Origin: Verrucomicrobiia bacterium
Lineage (GTDB): Bacteria > Verrucomicrobiota > Verrucomicrobiia > Verrucomicrobiales > Akkermansiaceae
Direction of reading: 5' to 3'
NCBI GenBank assembly: GCA_030432565.1
Contig: JAUIGV010000018.1
Location: 1-64,000, forward strand
DNA: 64,000 nt
In this document: positions 1 through 10,553 of the stretch, in pieces
Numbering within the stretch: the first letter of the stretch is position 1
Layout: each line of letters starts with the position of its first letter
Notes under the pieces: model-generated
The model's database searches: none
Told to the model about the DNA's origin: nothing
Seen by the model: the letters and a program-made list of their open reading frames with translations, nothing else
Made by a program: the position numbers and the translations under genes

Positions 1-42
1 GCCAAGACGGTCAGACTTCAGAAGCGAACAATTCTCGTTAAT

Positions 43-79
43 ACGATCAGTCATATCCGGTGATCCTATGACTGATCGT
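43..79. terminator. Perfect 13-bp inverted repeat, candidate terminator or site
   Basis: Two 13-base arms (ACGATCAGTCATA and its exact complement) flank an 11-base loop. It lies 79 bases beyond the stop codon of the minus-strand ASPIC/UnbV-thioredoxin gene, so a transcription end is the simplest reading. There is no clear T-run on either side, so a protein-binding or recombination site is possible. The rest of bases 1-157 shows no gene. Confidence 0.45.
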
Positions 80-157
80 CCCTACAGCTCAATCATCGTC
101 GATAGGTGCTACGCGTGACGCTTACCAAAAACCTCACCAATTTCACCAATCTCCTAT

Positions 158-1372
158 CTACTGTCCCGCCGGAAAGAGCCGATCGATGTCCCGTTGAGGT
201 AACGGATTTGTGAACCAAGTTCCCCTTAATGGTGGTGCCAAATGATAAAGCTGCACTGCAGTGCTGCCCAGTGTGGTCTGTAGATCCGATAAAATGGTTG
301 GGATGTCATTTTCACCACGGTAAATCGCCAGCGCCCTGAGATTCTGATCAAGCAGGATCGCCAGGGGCACAGAGGGAGCTGGAGTTCGATCAAAGAGCTT
401 CTCCTGAAAATGGTGGAGTTTTTGCGCAGCGGCTTGATCGATGAATCCCCAGGAAAAGGGAAACTTAGTTTTTTCGATCAGATCGTAAGCGGCACTGAGG
501 TCGGCCGTCGGGCCCTCGACCCCATCTGTTGACAGGGCGACAATGTTTAGATTGTTGAGACGAAACGCTTCAGTATTCTTTGCGAAATTCTTGATGCCTT
601 CCTTGCATCTGACGCAGTTTCCTGACCACAGCACAACGAGGGTGGCTCTCGCACCGGGAGTGATTGTTTTTCGTTTCGCCGACTGGTCGCGATATCCAAA
701 AATTGGGAAAGGAACGCGGCCTGGCAGGATCACTCGTGCGCTGGAATTGGAGGACGGAAGAGTCAGTTCCTGGTCTTTAAGGGTTATTTTTTGGCGCTCG
801 CCAATTGGCCTGGCTTTCCCGGTTCCTTGCTTGATGTGGTAACGGCCCGGTCTGATCCCGGTGAAAACCTCTTCATGGCCTCCGGGCCACAACACCTTTG
901 CGGTGAGTTCCGATTTGTTGGTTCCAAGGCCGAAGTGCAACCACTTGCTGGATTGAGAGAGAAAGAGGTCACCGGCTCTCACTGATTGAACCCAATGTTC
1001 ATCCGCGGAAGATGATTTCATCTCGACGACGGCTCCGATGGCGTCCCGATTGCACTTGGTCCCCTCAAGTCGAAGAGCAACGGATGGATGGCTTCTTCTT
1101 TGATTGTGCATTAGACGAAGCCTTGGCGCGGTTCGATTTCGATACCACAGGTCCAAGAGCCCGTCCTGATCCCAGTCGACAATGGCAAGTCCGCGTCCGT
1201 CTTCGATTTGATCAAGTCCTGACAAGTGGGACATTTCGTGGAATCGTCCCTCTCCACCGTTCAAGAAAAAACGATTTCTTTCGCCGCCGCTCCAGGAATA
1301 ACCGTTTCGAACCAATGTCATGAGTTCCGACCACCCCTTGGAATAGTTCTTGATGCTCTCGGAAGGTGACAC
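158..1372 (-). CDS. C-terminal part of ASPIC/UnbV (CRTAC1-like) protein with thioredoxin-like domain, cut off by in-frame TGA
   Basis: This 404-codon frame is the direct continuation, in the same reading frame, of the gene ending at 1394. The codons between that TGA and the GTG at 1372 encode SFFWREV, which I recognise as part of the conserved stretch of CRTAC1-like proteins. It therefore is probably not an independent gene. Residues ~55-90 hold one more FG-GAP blade (DWDQDG). Residues ~97-182 match the ASPIC/UnbV domain (polar strand-rich, ending WPGG.E.F). Residues ~215-400 look like a thioredoxin/peroxiredoxin fold with CVRC at 253-256 in the active-site position. ASPIC/UnbV-redoxin fusions are known in PVC bacteria; the biochemical role is unknown. 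No further stop or frameshift occurs over 404 codons, so the break is recent, is an error, or is read through. A GGGAGG lies just before the GTG, but at a spacing too short to be convincing. Confidence 0.75.
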   Translation of the reverse strand: MSPSESIKNYSKGWSELMTLVRNGYSWSGGERNRFFLNGGEGRFHEMSHLSGLDQIEDGRGLAIVDWDQDGLLDLWYRNRTAPRLRLMHNQRRSHPSVALRLEGTKCNRDAIGAVVEMKSSSADEHWVQSVRAGDLFLSQSSKWLHFGLGTNKSELTAKVLWPGGHEEVFTGIRPGRYHIKQGTGKARPIGERQKITLKDQELTLPSSNSSARVILPGRVPFPIFGYRDQSAKRKTITPGARATLVVLWSGNCVRCKEGIKNFAKNTEAFRLNNLNIVALSTDGVEGPTADLSAAYDLIEKTKFPFSWGFIDQAAAQKLHHFQEKLFDRTPAPSVPLAILLDQNLRALAIYRGENDIPTILSDLQTTLGSTAVQLYHLAPPLRGTWFTNPLPQRDIDRLFPAGQ

Positions 1373-1396
1373 GACCTCCCGCCAGAAGAAACTTCA
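1360..1396 (-). other. In-frame TGA codon followed by an 8-bp hairpin
   Basis: On the minus strand TGA (1396-1394) sits between ...DDDL and SFFWREV. Twelve bases further on, an 8-bp stem (CGGGAGGT / ACCTTCCG, one G-U pair) encloses a 6-base loop CGTGTC at 1381-1360. The loop G is 21 bases after the TGA. This geometry falls inside the range described for bacterial SECIS elements, but hairpins of this size also occur by chance, and the position is not a known redox site in the family. Confidence 0.4.
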
Positions 1397-3112
1397 CAAA
1401 TCATCGTCGCGCGAGTTGCTCAGGTAACCGTTGGCAACAACCAGGTCCTGCCAGCCATCATTATTGAGGTCGGCAAAGCCGGAGCTCCACGCCCATCCTC
1501 CATTGGTGATTCCACTCTCGATGCTGGTGTCACGGAAGCCGCCTCCGGTCGCAGTGAACAGGCTGTTGCCTCGAGCCATTCTTTTTTTGCCGGCCTGGTA
1601 ATTCCGCTGAAAGGCGATTCTTTGCCCGGCTGAGGAATACATGTTCCCGACGAGTAAATCTGGTGCGCCGTCGCGATTGGTGTCGCCCCATGCCACTGAC
1701 ATCCCCGCTGCCATGTCTTCAACCCCGGCCTTTACTGCAAAATTGGAGAATTGCCCCTTATCATTCAGATACAGACAATTCCGACCGAAGTCATTGGCAA
1801 CATAGAGATCGGGATCCCCATCCCGGTCATAATCTTCCCACGCTGCCGCAAAACTCCAACGCGTGTTGTTTTGATCGAGGCCAACTTGACGGGTGACATC
1901 CGCAAACTGAAAATTCCCAAGATTGGAGAGGAGGATATTCCGACCTCCATTCTCGGCGTCATTAAAAGGGATTGGCGAACTTGCCTCAAAGCCGCGCCTG
2001 GTGGGTTGATCTCCTGCGCTGTAAACACAGGTATAAATATCGAGGTCACCATCGCTGTCGTAGTCAGCCGCACTTAAGGAAAAAGGATAAGGGGCGCCTC
2101 CGAAGCCGCCTCGTAACTCAAAACCCTGGTTCCCAATATTCTCGGCAAACGCGATCATGGCGATCGTTGCCACGACCAGGTCCTGATCCCCGTCGTTATC
2201 CAAATCAACCAAGAGCGCGCTTCGTGAGTCCTCCAGCCATGCGACTCCCCAATCGGCCGCAAGTTCCCTGGCCGTGCCATCAGCTTGCTGAAGATAAAGT
2301 TGATTAGGAAGGCTTCCCCCGTCACACACATAAAGATCCTCAAGTCCGTCGCCATTCACATCTCCCACTGCGAGACCGTGATGTCCGGTCATGGCGAGAT
2401 CGCCAATCCGTGTAATACGTTGGGCCCAGTAGTCGATCCCGTGGAGAACTTGTGCTTCGAATCGTTCATTGTCTCCAATGACGGGCTTGGTGATATCGTT
2501 GAACCAACGCCCTGCCGACAAGACGGTCTCAAAATTTTCCACCTTCAGGCTCTCTAATTGGGGGGGCGAATCCTTGGTCCATTGGCAATTCCAGGTCGCG
2601 GAATACTCGGCTCCATCCCGATTCGCTTCTGCGTGGACACGCGTCGTCTGTCCATCGTTCCCGATGATTTTCAACTTGAGTTTGCCGAGCTCTCTGATGC
2701 GTTTCAAGAGTTCAGCCGGACCCACTGGTGCCAATTTACCTTCCTTTCCGGTGCGGAGTTTGACTTCTTTGGCGATGATTTTTAAGGGAGACGCGTTTTC
2801 AAATTCGCTTGCGCGAAAGCCTCCGGCAATGATGGCAGAAACCTCCTCAATCGTTTCCGCCGTCATCAGTTGATTCAGCCGATCGAGGGCTTCCTCCGAA
2901 AATAATTCGCCGGGCCAAGACTCGTTTGCCCCGGAGGTTGGGAGGCTCAATTGAGTGGGGATGGCGGTGAAATTCTTCTTTGAATTTGCTTCATTCGACC
3001 ATCGGTTCGGCCTTTCCATGGCCTTTAAGCGTAGCGGAATAAGCTCATTCCTTTTTTGAGAAAAGGAGAGGGTTGGTGTGGCAATGATCAGAGTCAGGAG
3101 CAGGCGAAACAT
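1394..3112 (-). CDS. N-terminal part of FG-GAP/VCBS repeat (CRTAC1-like) exported protein, ends at in-frame TGA
   Basis: The 572 residues start with a Sec signal peptide (MFRLLLTLIIATPTLSFSQ). After a helical region of ~200 residues come six FG-GAP/VCBS blades with calcium-binding D-x-D/N-x-DG motifs (DVNGDG, DLDNDG, DYDSDG, DYDRDG, DTNRDG, DLNNDG), the start of a seven-bladed propeller. The seventh blade, the ASPIC/UnbV domain and the thioredoxin domain lie beyond the TGA at 1394, in frame (158-1372). The ATG directly abuts the TAG of the DUF1501 gene upstream (3113), so the two are almost certainly cotranscribed. Such proteins are extracellular or periplasmic and often sit beside DUF1501 and cytochrome/DUF1553 genes in PVC bacteria. 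If translation stops at 1394, the product would be an open propeller and probably unstable. Confidence 0.85.
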   Translation of the reverse strand: MFRLLLTLIIATPTLSFSQKRNELIPLRLKAMERPNRWSNEANSKKNFTAIPTQLSLPTSGANESWPGELFSEEALDRLNQLMTAETIEEVSAIIAGGFRASEFENASPLKIIAKEVKLRTGKEGKLAPVGPAELLKRIRELGKLKLKIIGNDGQTTRVHAEANRDGAEYSATWNCQWTKDSPPQLESLKVENFETVLSAGRWFNDITKPVIGDNERFEAQVLHGIDYWAQRITRIGDLAMTGHHGLAVGDVNGDGLEDLYVCDGGSLPNQLYLQQADGTARELAADWGVAWLEDSRSALLVDLDNDGDQDLVVATIAMIAFAENIGNQGFELRGGFGGAPYPFSLSAADYDSDGDLDIYTCVYSAGDQPTRRGFEASSPIPFNDAENGGRNILLSNLGNFQFADVTRQVGLDQNNTRWSFAAAWEDYDRDGDPDLYVANDFGRNCLYLNDKGQFSNFAVKAGVEDMAAGMSVAWGDTNRDGAPDLLVGNMYSSAGQRIAFQRNYQAGKKRMARGNSLFTATGGGFRDTSIESGITNGGWAWSSGFADLNNDGWQDLVVANGYLSNSRDDDL

Positions 3113-4582
3113 CTAGCTGAAGAGCTTGAGAACGGGCTTTTCTTTCACCAGCTCTCTCGGTTGGTTGAGATGATTCATCACCATGGTTTCGGGGTCGATT
3201 CCAAAGGCGTGGTAAATGGTTGCCAGGAGTTCACCGGGATGGACGGGGTCCTCGACAGGGGCGGAGCCGGTTTTGTCGGACTTCCCGTGGACGTAGCCTT
3301 GCTTGATGCCAGCTCCGGCGATGACACTGGTGTAGCAGTAGGGCCAGTGGTCGCGTCCGTCGGCGCTGTTGCTGTTACCGGAAGTACTGACGCCTTTTTG
3401 CGGGCTGCGGCCGAATTCGCCGACCGCGACGACAAGGGTTTCGTCGAGAAGGCCGCGGTCTTCGAGGTCGGAGATGAGCGTCGACAGGCCATTGTCGAGC
3501 ATGGGCCCGCCCTGGTTTTTGATCCGCTTGGTGAGGTCCTTGTGGGTGTCCCAAGAGTGGTTGTCGGAGTTGGCGACCTTGGGCCAGATGACTTCGACAA
3601 CTCGGGTGCCTGCTTCAACGAGGCGACGTGCCAGGAGGCAACTATCGCCAAAGGTGTTTTTTCCGTAGGCTTCGCGGGTCTTTTCACTTTCCTGTTCGAG
3701 GGCGAAGGCTTCGCGGGCGCGTCCACTCACGATGAGGTTCAAGGCACGGTCGTAGTTTTCATCGAGTGAGTATTCTTCGACCGCTTTGTCGATGGTGGGC
3801 ATCTGTGCATTGATGGCATTTCGGAGGCTGGCGCGACGTTTCAAGCGAAGCGAGAAAACGTCTGGCCGCAGCTGCAGGTCATCGATTTTAATTCGGGCCA
3901 TTTTGGCCATGTCCATGTCGTCCCCTCCTGGATAGAGGGTGTAAGGGTCGTAGGATTTCCCAAGGAATCCGGCGCTACCACCCTTGCCAACGACGTTGCT
4001 CTCTTGAAGCGGGCGGGGGAGCATAACGAAAGGAAGCATGGGGTCTTCCATGGGTTTCATCTTGGCGATATTGGAGCCGAAGTTGGGAAAGTCCTTGGGG
4101 CTGGGTGGCTCGAGTTGGCCTGAAGGGCTCACCTTGTCGGTGGTGTAGCCGGTCATCATTTGGTAGATGGCAGCGGTATGGTTGAAGAGTCCGTTGGGCG
4201 TGTAGCTCATTGAACGGATCATGGTAAACTTGTCGTTGATCTTGGCGAGCTTCGGCAGGATTTCGGTGAAGTTGACGCCGGGGATCTTGGTGGGAATGGA
4301 CTTAAAGCCGCTACGAACATTGTCGGGGACATTTTCCTTGGGGTCCCAAAGGTCGAGGTGGCTGGGTCCGCCCTGAAGGTAGACCATGATGATGCTCTTG
4401 GCCTTTCCCCAGCCGGGTTCGCCGTTCTTTTTCTTTTCTTCGGCAAGAGCTTTGGCCTGAAACATCGTGCCGAGCGACATCCCAAGCATGCCGGCGCCTC
4501 CCACTCGTAATACGTCGCGTCGTGTCACTCCGGCGTGCGGGTCACACATGTCTTTGGCGGCTTGTCCTGGAATTCTAAACAT
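3113..4582 (-). CDS. DUF1501 family protein (Tat-exported)
   Basis: 489 residues with a twin-arginine signal ([19 protein letters not shown]) at ~20-45, so it is folded before export. The body shows DUF1501 landmarks: [16 protein letters not shown] near the start, ..RSMSY, a central [30 protein letters not shown] and GRDHW near the end. DUF1501 proteins are relatives of the alkaline phosphatase/sulfatase superfamily, but no substrate is established. The gene lies 20 bases after the 1695-aa cytochrome/DUF1553 gene and abuts the ASPIC/UnbV gene, forming a three-gene minus-strand operon. Pairing of DUF1501 with a DUF1549/DUF1553 partner is a recurrent PVC arrangement. The start was chosen at ATG because it places the Tat motif at the usual distance from the N-terminus. 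Confidence 0.93.
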   Translation of the reverse strand: MFRIPGQAAKDMCDPHAGVTRRDVLRVGGAGMLGMSLGTMFQAKALAEEKKKNGEPGWGKAKSIIMVYLQGGPSHLDLWDPKENVPDNVRSGFKSIPTKIPGVNFTEILPKLAKINDKFTMIRSMSYTPNGLFNHTAAIYQMMTGYTTDKVSPSGQLEPPSPKDFPNFGSNIAKMKPMEDPMLPFVMLPRPLQESNVVGKGGSAGFLGKSYDPYTLYPGGDDMDMAKMARIKIDDLQLRPDVFSLRLKRRASLRNAINAQMPTIDKAVEEYSLDENYDRALNLIVSGRAREAFALEQESEKTREAYGKNTFGDSCLLARRLVEAGTRVVEVIWPKVANSDNHSWDTHKDLTKRIKNQGGPMLDNGLSTLISDLEDRGLLDETLVVAVGEFGRSPQKGVSTSGNSNSADGRDHWPYCYTSVIAGAGIKQGYVHGKSDKTGSAPVEDPVHPGELLATIYHAFGIDPETMVMNHLNQPRELVKEKPVLKLFS

Positions 4583-4602
4583 GGTTTCGGTTGGTTTGGG
4601 CT

Positions 4603-7600
4603 TTAGTGATTGAAAAGAAAGGCTGAAGTGTTGATGAGAGCCCAGGCGAGGTCCTGGGCGCCGGTGAGGCGGCGTTGTGCGAGTTGTTTCGTACTAAGAG
4701 CGAGATCGCTTCGTAGTTGGTCGTGGCGGGGGTCGATGCTCGGCTTCTTTTCCAGGTTGGTCAGACGTTCCCGGAGTTGTTTAAGTCCGGGGTCGATAGG
4801 AAGTGGTTTGCGGGCTTGGGCGAGCTTTTGATCGAAGCCCTTAAGCTTGGCATCGTTATCCCGGTAATATTTGGTGATCAAGTCCGCTTGTTGCTTGCTT
4901 CGTTTATCTTTTGGGACGGCAAGGGCTTCCTTGATATTTGCCGGAAGGGCAAAGGGAAGAGGCCCTGTTTGGGAGGTGACGGAAAGCCGGAATTTCCCAA
5001 GGGTATGAACCTCATCAAAGGGCTGCTTCAAAGTGAACCGGAGGATGCTGCCCTTCTGGTTGGAAGCAGATTTCCCTATTAGGAAAATGGCTGTTTGGTT
5101 TTTACCAACCTCCGGGGCGATCGCCCAGCCGGCATTGGGGCCGCCCGGGTTCCCATCGACCGCTTTCGCGACCTCGTAGTTCTTCTGACTAAAGGTCGCC
5201 TGGGCCGTGGCAAACTTGACAGGCTTGAAATTGTCCGGGTCTGCAGCCGGTGCGATTTCCAGCTCGAACTCACCGAGGACAAAGTTTCCGCCCTGACGGC
5301 CCGGTCCTTTCCCTGGAAGGCGGTCATCGGTGAGCATCTCCAGTCTCACTGCGGTGAGGTCACTCAAATCCGTTTCCGCGTTCACGGTGTAGGTGGTTTT
5401 GCCATTGTTGCCGCTCGCAAAGATTGCCTGATCGGACTCGACCGAAAGGGTAGCTCCATTTGTCGATTGAAGATCCCTTGGTTCGAGGGTAACCCAGGGA
5501 GTCATGCCACCGAGGCCCTTTTCCCACTTGGCGATGGTTTGAGGAAGAGTGGCCTCGTATGATTGTTTCTCCTGTTCGAGTTTGGCGATCCGATTCTTTC
5601 TCTCCTGTTCGGCTGCATCGACCTTGGGCTTGATGTCCTTTTCGTGGGCAATGATCGCAGTGCGCATTGCTTCGATATCCGAAGCGAGCTTCTTCTCGGC
5701 GGCAGCGAGAGCGGGGTCACGATTTTCGAGATGATTGGCAAGGATACCTGAGAGCTTGGAATGATCAGCAGTGATCTCAGAATTGAAGAATCTGAGCGTC
5801 GTGTCCATTTCAATGGCAGTCGGAGGTCGGTTGAGGATTCGATAAAAGATTCCCTCGATCAGGCTGTGATCGTCTTTGGTCTCGTTGACGAGTTTGGCGA
5901 TGGCATTGTTGGGGTCGGCAATGGCATCTCCCACGGTGGGGCCACTGAGAAGGGCCATAACGGGACCAAGTTGCATGTCGCTGTTGCGTTCGCATTCGCA
6001 GGAGCTTTCGCGAACGGGGCGCCCGAAGTTGGAGAGGAAGCCGTCGGGGAGTTTGACACCGACATCGGGAAGGGAAGCGGCCCGGGTACCTTTTGGCACG
6101 CCGGGGAAACGGCTGCTGGCTCCAGTGACGGCGTGAATGGTGTCGTAAAGAACTTCGGCAGGCAGGCGGCGGGCCTTGGCGTGGGAGAAGTTGATGGTGT
6201 CGTCCTCGTTCCACTGATTGGTCTTGATGGAGAGTTGGTAGGTGCGTGACTTGACGATGACGCGCATCAGTTCACGGACGTCGAAGTCATGTTCGATAAA
6301 GTATCCCGTCAACCACTCGAGCAGTTCGGGGTTGGAGGGGGGATTGCCGGCGCGGATGTCGTCGAGGGGTTCGATGATCCCGGTGCCCATCATGTATCCC
6401 CAGACGCGGTTGGCGTAGCTGGAGGCAAAGTAGCGATTGTCCGGCGAGGTCATCCACTCGGCCAGTTGGTCGCGGCGGCTGGCTTCTTTTGGTTCTTCGT
6501 GGGCGGCTTCGTATGGGAAGGAAGGAGGGGTGACTTCGCCGGTGCGCTCGTGCTTTTGCTCGGCCTCGTTCTTTTGAAAGACGACTTCGTAGAGTGGCTT
6601 GGCTCCCTCCACGGCGGTGCCGCCAATCTTGCTTTTACCGCTGGCGGGATCGGCTTTTAGGCCCACTTGGGCGAAGAAGGCAGACATTTCGTAGTAGTTG
6701 TCCTGGGTCCATCGCTCGAAGGGATGATCGTGGCATTTGTTGCAGTTGAAACGGGTCGCGAGAAAGAGGTGGGTGGTGTTTTCCATGGTGTCCTCCGGAG
6801 TACGAAGGATCTTAAAGTAAGAGGCAGGCGGGTTGACTTTGTTGGAACCGGTGGCGGTGATGATCTTTCGGGCGAACTCATCGTAAGGCGTGTTTTGGGC
6901 CACTTCGTTTCGAATCCAATCGCGAAAAAGCTTGGCTCCCTGGGGGGCGAGGAACTTGCGGTTCACTTGCAGCAAGTCCGACCATTTGTTGGTCCAGAAC
7001 TCAACGAACTCGGGGTTTCCAATGAGAGAATCGATGAGCTCATTCCGCTTCACCTGCGAGTGGCGGGTGTCGGCGAGGAAAGATTTCACTTTCTCGACGG
7101 TGGGAGGCAGGCCGGTGAGGTCGAGGTGAATACGACGCACAAAGTCGATATCGGTGGAGATCTCCGATGGCAGGATTTTCATGCGCTTCCACTTCTCTGC
7201 GACGAGGGAATCGATGGGATTGAAGGTCGGCGGGGTCACCCACTCGAAGCCGCTGCGATCACCCATCGCGGTCACGGTGGTGGCGGCATAGGCTCCCTCG
7301 TAGCGTACGAGAATGGGAGCTTCTCCCCGGCGGATCACCTTGACGAGAGCGGGGTAGCCTTTGACTGTTTCGGCGACTTCGCTGTTACCGCTGCTGATGA
7401 CGGCTTCCGAAGTCACGTCGCGGGTTTCGCCCCCGGGATAGGTCGCAATGACGCGCATCTGTTGCATCGCGCCGATGTTTTGGACGACGGGGTTGAGCGG
7501 GAAGACTTCGATCTTTTCAACCTTGGTTTTCTTGTCTTCGAGCTTGGCTCCCTGGGCGATCCAGGCGCGGATGATTTCATAGTAGTCATCCCCGGGTTTG

Positions 7601-9690
7601 GTGAGTTGCCCTCCTTCGTGCGGCACGGCGGAGGTGGCCTTGAGCAGCATGAGGCTGTCATCGGGCGAGGCCAGGTTGACGCGGCGCGAGGAAATGTCAT
7701 CGGTGAAGGCGCGGACGTCGTAAAGTGGATCATAGCCGCGGAGCGAGAGCTTGAAGCCGTTCTTTCCGTCCTTGGCCCCATGGCAGGTTCCGGCGTTGCA
7801 ACCCATGCGGGCAACGACGGGATTGACGTCCTTGGTCCACGCGGGAAGGTATTTTTGGTTCAGGCCGGTGACCTCGACGGGAACGGATGTCTTGCGACCG
7901 GCGAGGCTGAAATCGATCGCGCTGGTGCCATTCGATGCGCCACGAACGATGCCGGTTTCGGAAATGGTGGCTTTGTCGTTCCGGGGAGCTTTTTTTGCAA
8001 TCCGGGTCACGTCAATCACGTCGCCTGAATCGAGTTGCGCTGAGACGATGACCTGGGCGTAACGGTAGGGATTGTCGATCCTGATCGCGTCAGCCGGAAC
8101 GACACTGAGTTTGACGACCGAACGGCCTTCCGGAATTTTTTCGGAATCGAGGGGCTTCCGTTTATCGAGGGTCCGCGTATTGCCGAAAGTCTTTTCGACG
8201 ATTTTAGCTTCCGGGGTGATGGTGACGGGGAGGAAACTTTTGGAAATCGTGCCTGCTGAAACATCGACAATACGAATCATGCCATCGGGGCCAGAGGCGG
8301 CGAGTTGGGATCCGTCGGGATTAAAGGAGACGGCGAAGATGCCGCATTCTGGCACTGGGATGGTGGCGAGTGTTTTGATGCTGGTCTCGAAATGCTTCTT
8401 GAGCTTTGCCTTCATCTCGGCATTCCGCTGGTGGGTTGGCTGCTTGATAATGGCCGCGATGTCATTCGGAATCTGAGCCTCGGGATCGACTTCATAAATG
8501 TGGATCGCCCCTTTGCCATTCAGGCTGCTTCCGGCGGCGATGCGTTTGGCGTCTTTGGAAATATCGACGGCGAAGACCCGGCCTTTGAGAGGCGGAAATT
8601 CGAGGAGGAGATTGGCGTCATCTCCAATCTTGCGGGCCGTGTTGCGGAAGATGCGGTAGAGCTTGGGAACGCCATCCGAACCGCCGACCACGATTTCGTC
8701 GCGCGTGGGATGCATCACCACTGCGGCCATGCCTCCTTTCAGGGCATTCGGGGTGATGGAGGTGATATTGTCGATGAGCCGTTGGGTCGCCAGTTCGGTG
8801 AGCTTGGCGGTCATGTCACGGCTCACTGAAACGACGTGATCGCCTTTTGGGTTGAAGGCGGTGTCGAAGACCCAGTCGTTGTGGCCTCCTTGAAAGAGAA
8901 CTTGTTTTCCGGTTTTGGCATCGATTGCGCGCACGCTGTTGTCGGAGCAGCCGAAGGAGATTTTGGTGCCATCGGGCGACCAGGCAGCCCCATAAACAGT
9001 GTCAAAGGTGACGGGAGCGGAAAGAGTGAGCTTCTTTTTGGCAACGTCCCAGACTTGCACCTCGCCCATGCGTCCGGGCAGACCTCCGGTGACGGCGAGC
9101 TTTTTTCCATCGGGGGAAAAACGAACCGACTCAATGCGCTCGGAGAGTCCGACCAAGCGAGCCACTTCCCCGGAGCCGTCTGCTTTTTGAAGGAGGACCT
9201 CGTGGAAGCCAGAGATGGCGAGGAGGGAGCCGTCGGGTGAGTAGTCGAGCGAGGTGATGACCGGTGGCTTGGTGTAAACCGGCGGGTGGTCCTGATCGTA
9301 TCGCTGGCGGGCATTCTCGGGGGTGTCGTCCTTGGCCCCTTCTTCAATCCAGCGTCGGATGAGGGCGATCTCGATTTCGTGAAGCGGATCGTCCTTTTTC
9401 GGCATTTCGGCATCGCCGTCCTTGTCCGGGGTGATTTCCTCGACGAGGTAGCTTTCATCCGGCTTGCCCGGGACGATGGCGACGCCCTCTTCACCTCCGG
9501 CAAGGAGGCGTTTGAAATCGGTCATGACGTAGTTGCCATTGTCCTTGGAGGGTTGGTGACAACCGACACAGTTTGCCTGAAAAATGGGACGAATGTCCTG
9601 ATAGAAGCTGACGGGTTTCGTTGATTCTTCAGCAGCATTGCCAGGAAGGCCAAGGAGAGAGATGATCGAGAGAGTTGGGAAGAGACGCAT
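4603..9690 (-). CDS. Giant exported planctomycete-type cytochrome: PSCyt1-WD40-Ig-like-DUF1549-DUF1553
   Basis: 1695 residues from the ATG at 9690, which opens a clean signal peptide ([21 protein letters not shown]). The frame is open further upstream to 10065, but that part crosses the divergent SLBB gene and has no signal peptide. Order: PSCyt1 cytochrome with CVGCH, ~500 residues of WD40-like blades (repeated SPDG..), a bacterial Ig-like domain, a C-N-A-G-T-C-H-G motif, DUF1549 (..[13 protein letters not shown]) with CNKCH, DUF1553 ([13 protein letters not shown], ..CECERN), then a long coiled coil and a discoidin-like beta domain ahead of a terminal [13 protein letters not shown] motif that normally closes DUF1553. 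First gene of an operon with DUF1501 and ASPIC/UnbV. Heme attachment at CxxCH is expected from the motifs; the electron partner and substrate are unknown. Confidence 0.93.
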   Translation of the reverse strand: MRLFPTLSIISLLGLPGNAAEESTKPVSFYQDIRPIFQANCVGCHQPSKDNGNYVMTDFKRLLAGGEEGVAIVPGKPDESYLVEEITPDKDGDAEMPKKDDPLHEIEIALIRRWIEEGAKDDTPENARQRYDQDHPPVYTKPPVITSLDYSPDGSLLAISGFHEVLLQKADGSGEVARLVGLSERIESVRFSPDGKKLAVTGGLPGRMGEVQVWDVAKKKLTLSAPVTFDTVYGAAWSPDGTKISFGCSDNSVRAIDAKTGKQVLFQGGHNDWVFDTAFNPKGDHVVSVSRDMTAKLTELATQRLIDNITSITPNALKGGMAAVVMHPTRDEIVVGGSDGVPKLYRIFRNTARKIGDDANLLLEFPPLKGRVFAVDISKDAKRIAAGSSLNGKGAIHIYEVDPEAQIPNDIAAIIKQPTHQRNAEMKAKLKKHFETSIKTLATIPVPECGIFAVSFNPDGSQLAASGPDGMIRIVDVSAGTISKSFLPVTITPEAKIVEKTFGNTRTLDKRKPLDSEKIPEGRSVVKLSVVPADAIRIDNPYRYAQVIVSAQLDSGDVIDVTRIAKKAPRNDKATISETGIVRGASNGTSAIDFSLAGRKTSVPVEVTGLNQKYLPAWTKDVNPVVARMGCNAGTCHGAKDGKNGFKLSLRGYDPLYDVRAFTDDISSRRVNLASPDDSLMLLKATSAVPHEGGQLTKPGDDYYEIIRAWIAQGAKLEDKKTKVEKIEVFPLNPVVQNIGAMQQMRVIATYPGGETRDVTSEAVISSGNSEVAETVKGYPALVKVIRRGEAPILVRYEGAYAATTVTAMGDRSGFEWVTPPTFNPIDSLVAEKWKRMKILPSEISTDIDFVRRIHLDLTGLPPTVEKVKSFLADTRHSQVKRNELIDSLIGNPEFVEFWTNKWSDLLQVNRKFLAPQGAKLFRDWIRNEVAQNTPYDEFARKIITATGSNKVNPPASYFKILRTPEDTMENTTHLFLATRFNCNKCHDHPFERWTQDNYYEMSAFFAQVGLKADPASGKSKIGGTAVEGAKPLYEVVFQKNEAEQKHERTGEVTPPSFPYEAAHEEPKEASRRDQLAEWMTSPDNRYFASSYANRVWGYMMGTGIIEPLDDIRAGNPPSNPELLEWLTGYFIEHDFDVRELMRVIVKSRTYQLSIKTNQWNEDDTINFSHAKARRLPAEVLYDTIHAVTGASSRFPGVPKGTRAASLPDVGVKLPDGFLSNFGRPVRESSCECERNSDMQLGPVMALLSGPTVGDAIADPNNAIAKLVNETKDDHSLIEGIFYRILNRPPTAIEMDTTLRFFNSEITADHSKLSGILANHLENRDPALAAAEKKLASDIEAMRTAIIAHEKDIKPKVDAAEQERKNRIAKLEQEKQSYEATLPQTIAKWEKGLGGMTPWVTLEPRDLQSTNGATLSVESDQAIFASGNNGKTTYTVNAETDLSDLTAVRLEMLTDDRLPGKGPGRQGGNFVLGEFELEIAPAADPDNFKPVKFATAQATFSQKNYEVAKAVDGNPGGPNAGWAIAPEVGKNQTAIFLIGKSASNQKGSILRFTLKQPFDEVHTLGKFRLSVTSQTGPLPFALPANIKEALAVPKDKRSKQQADLITKYYRDNDAKLKGFDQKLAQARKPLPIDPGLKQLRERLTNLEKKPSIDPRHDQLRSDLALSTKQLAQRRLTGAQDLAWALINTSAFLFNH

Positions 9691-9698
9691 GATCGGGA

Positions 9699-9720
9699 GA
9701 TTCGGGTAGACTACCGAATC
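9699..9720. promoter_or_regulatory. Palindrome in front of the cytochrome/DUF1553 start codon
   Basis: GATTCGG-G-TAG / CTA-CCGAATC forms a 10-bp inverted repeat with one bulged base and a one-base centre. It ends 8 bases upstream of the ATG at 9690, where a ribosome would bind, and lies in the 124-base gap between this gene and the divergent SLBB gene. It could be an operator or a translation-blocking hairpin. No regulator gene for it is evident nearby. Confidence 0.35.
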
Positions 9721-9814
9721 GAGGAATTGGCGGCAAGGAGATAGGAACGAAGCTGTTACCCGAGTCTGGGTAATTAACATTGACTCTAAAATTGAAGTCG
9801 TTAATCGTGCTCTA

Positions 9815-10189
9815 ATGAGGTCAATTACAGTATTATCGGGCTTGTTTCTTATCGTGACTGGAGCAGGTGGGCGGGAAACTGTTTTTGCTGCGCGGTGCCT
9901 TGTGCTCCCGGTCCCTGAAGTCGGGAAGTTTACCGCGAAGGACAAGGAAGTTGTGAAAGTGCTTGGGCAGGTGAATAAGCCGGCAGCTATTCCCTGGGAA
10001 AAGGGCCTAACCTTATCCAAGGTGATTGCCAAGGCAGGTGGTCTAACCAAGCTGGCAAACACCAAAAAGGTTTCGGTGACCCGAAATGGGAAGACGGTGC
10101 GCCATGATCTTGGATCCCTAAAAAAGAAGGGGGTTGATCCTCCGATCCTCCCGGGCGATATCGTCGCAGTCGCTGAGAGATACTTTTGA
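9815..10189 (+). CDS. Small exported protein with a single SLBB domain
   Basis: 124 residues. Residues 1-25 form a probable signal peptide. Residues ~45-122 match an SLBB (soluble ligand-binding beta-grasp) domain: VKVLGQVNKPAAI, then LSKVIAKAGGLTKLA, then a basic strand and LPGDIVAVAERYF. In Wza/KpsD-type polysaccharide export proteins SLBB follows a Poly_export domain; here that domain is absent and the protein stands alone. A role as a soluble glycan-binding or export accessory protein is inference. It is transcribed away from the cytochrome operon and no capsule export genes are in the window. Confidence 0.8.
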   Translation: MRSITVLSGLFLIVTGAGGRETVFAARCLVLPVPEVGKFTAKDKEVVKVLGQVNKPAAIPWEKGLTLSKVIAKAGGLTKLANTKKVSVTRNGKTVRHDLGSLKKKGVDPPILPGDIVAVAERYF

Positions 10190-10553
10190 TTGGTGGTCGG
10201 ACGCGTGAGGTGCTTGCAGGTTGTCGTAGTCTTGTGAGTTCGTTGGCAACACTACCCCCTCCGTCTGGTTCAAGGAACTTTGCGAAACTTATCCCGATTT
10301 CAGGCACCTGAAGTTCGGAAAGGGTGGTGCCGGACAACGATACGGTTCTTTTTGGGGATGAGCTGTCCCTCGAGGTGGAAGACCCAAGGATGGGATCCCG
10401 CGTGTTGCCTGGCCCTTTTTCCGGGCCACTGGCAGGCGCTGCGGAAAGTCATTGAGAATGAGATGACGATGACAGCGGAGGTGTTCGTGATTTCCATTTT
10501 GGCACACAAATCGTGCGCCAAGATCGCTTTTCGAGAGTAAGACTCTTTTAAGA
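10190..10553. other. Intergenic region, no gene seen
   Basis: The 364 bases between the SLBB gene and the HtrA-like gene hold no convincing ORF; the minus-strand open frame running through it continues into the protease gene and is a shadow. A short hairpin, TGGCCC-TTTTTCC-GGGCCA, lies at 10410-10428 and could be an RNA structure. TTGGCA at 10499 resembles a -35 element, but no good -10 follows at the usual spacing. Confidence 0.4.

Noticed and set aside
9691-10065. Upstream extension of the giant cytochrome ORF (open to 10065)
   Set aside because: It overlaps the divergent SLBB gene, has no signal peptide, and a clean signal peptide starts at 9690.
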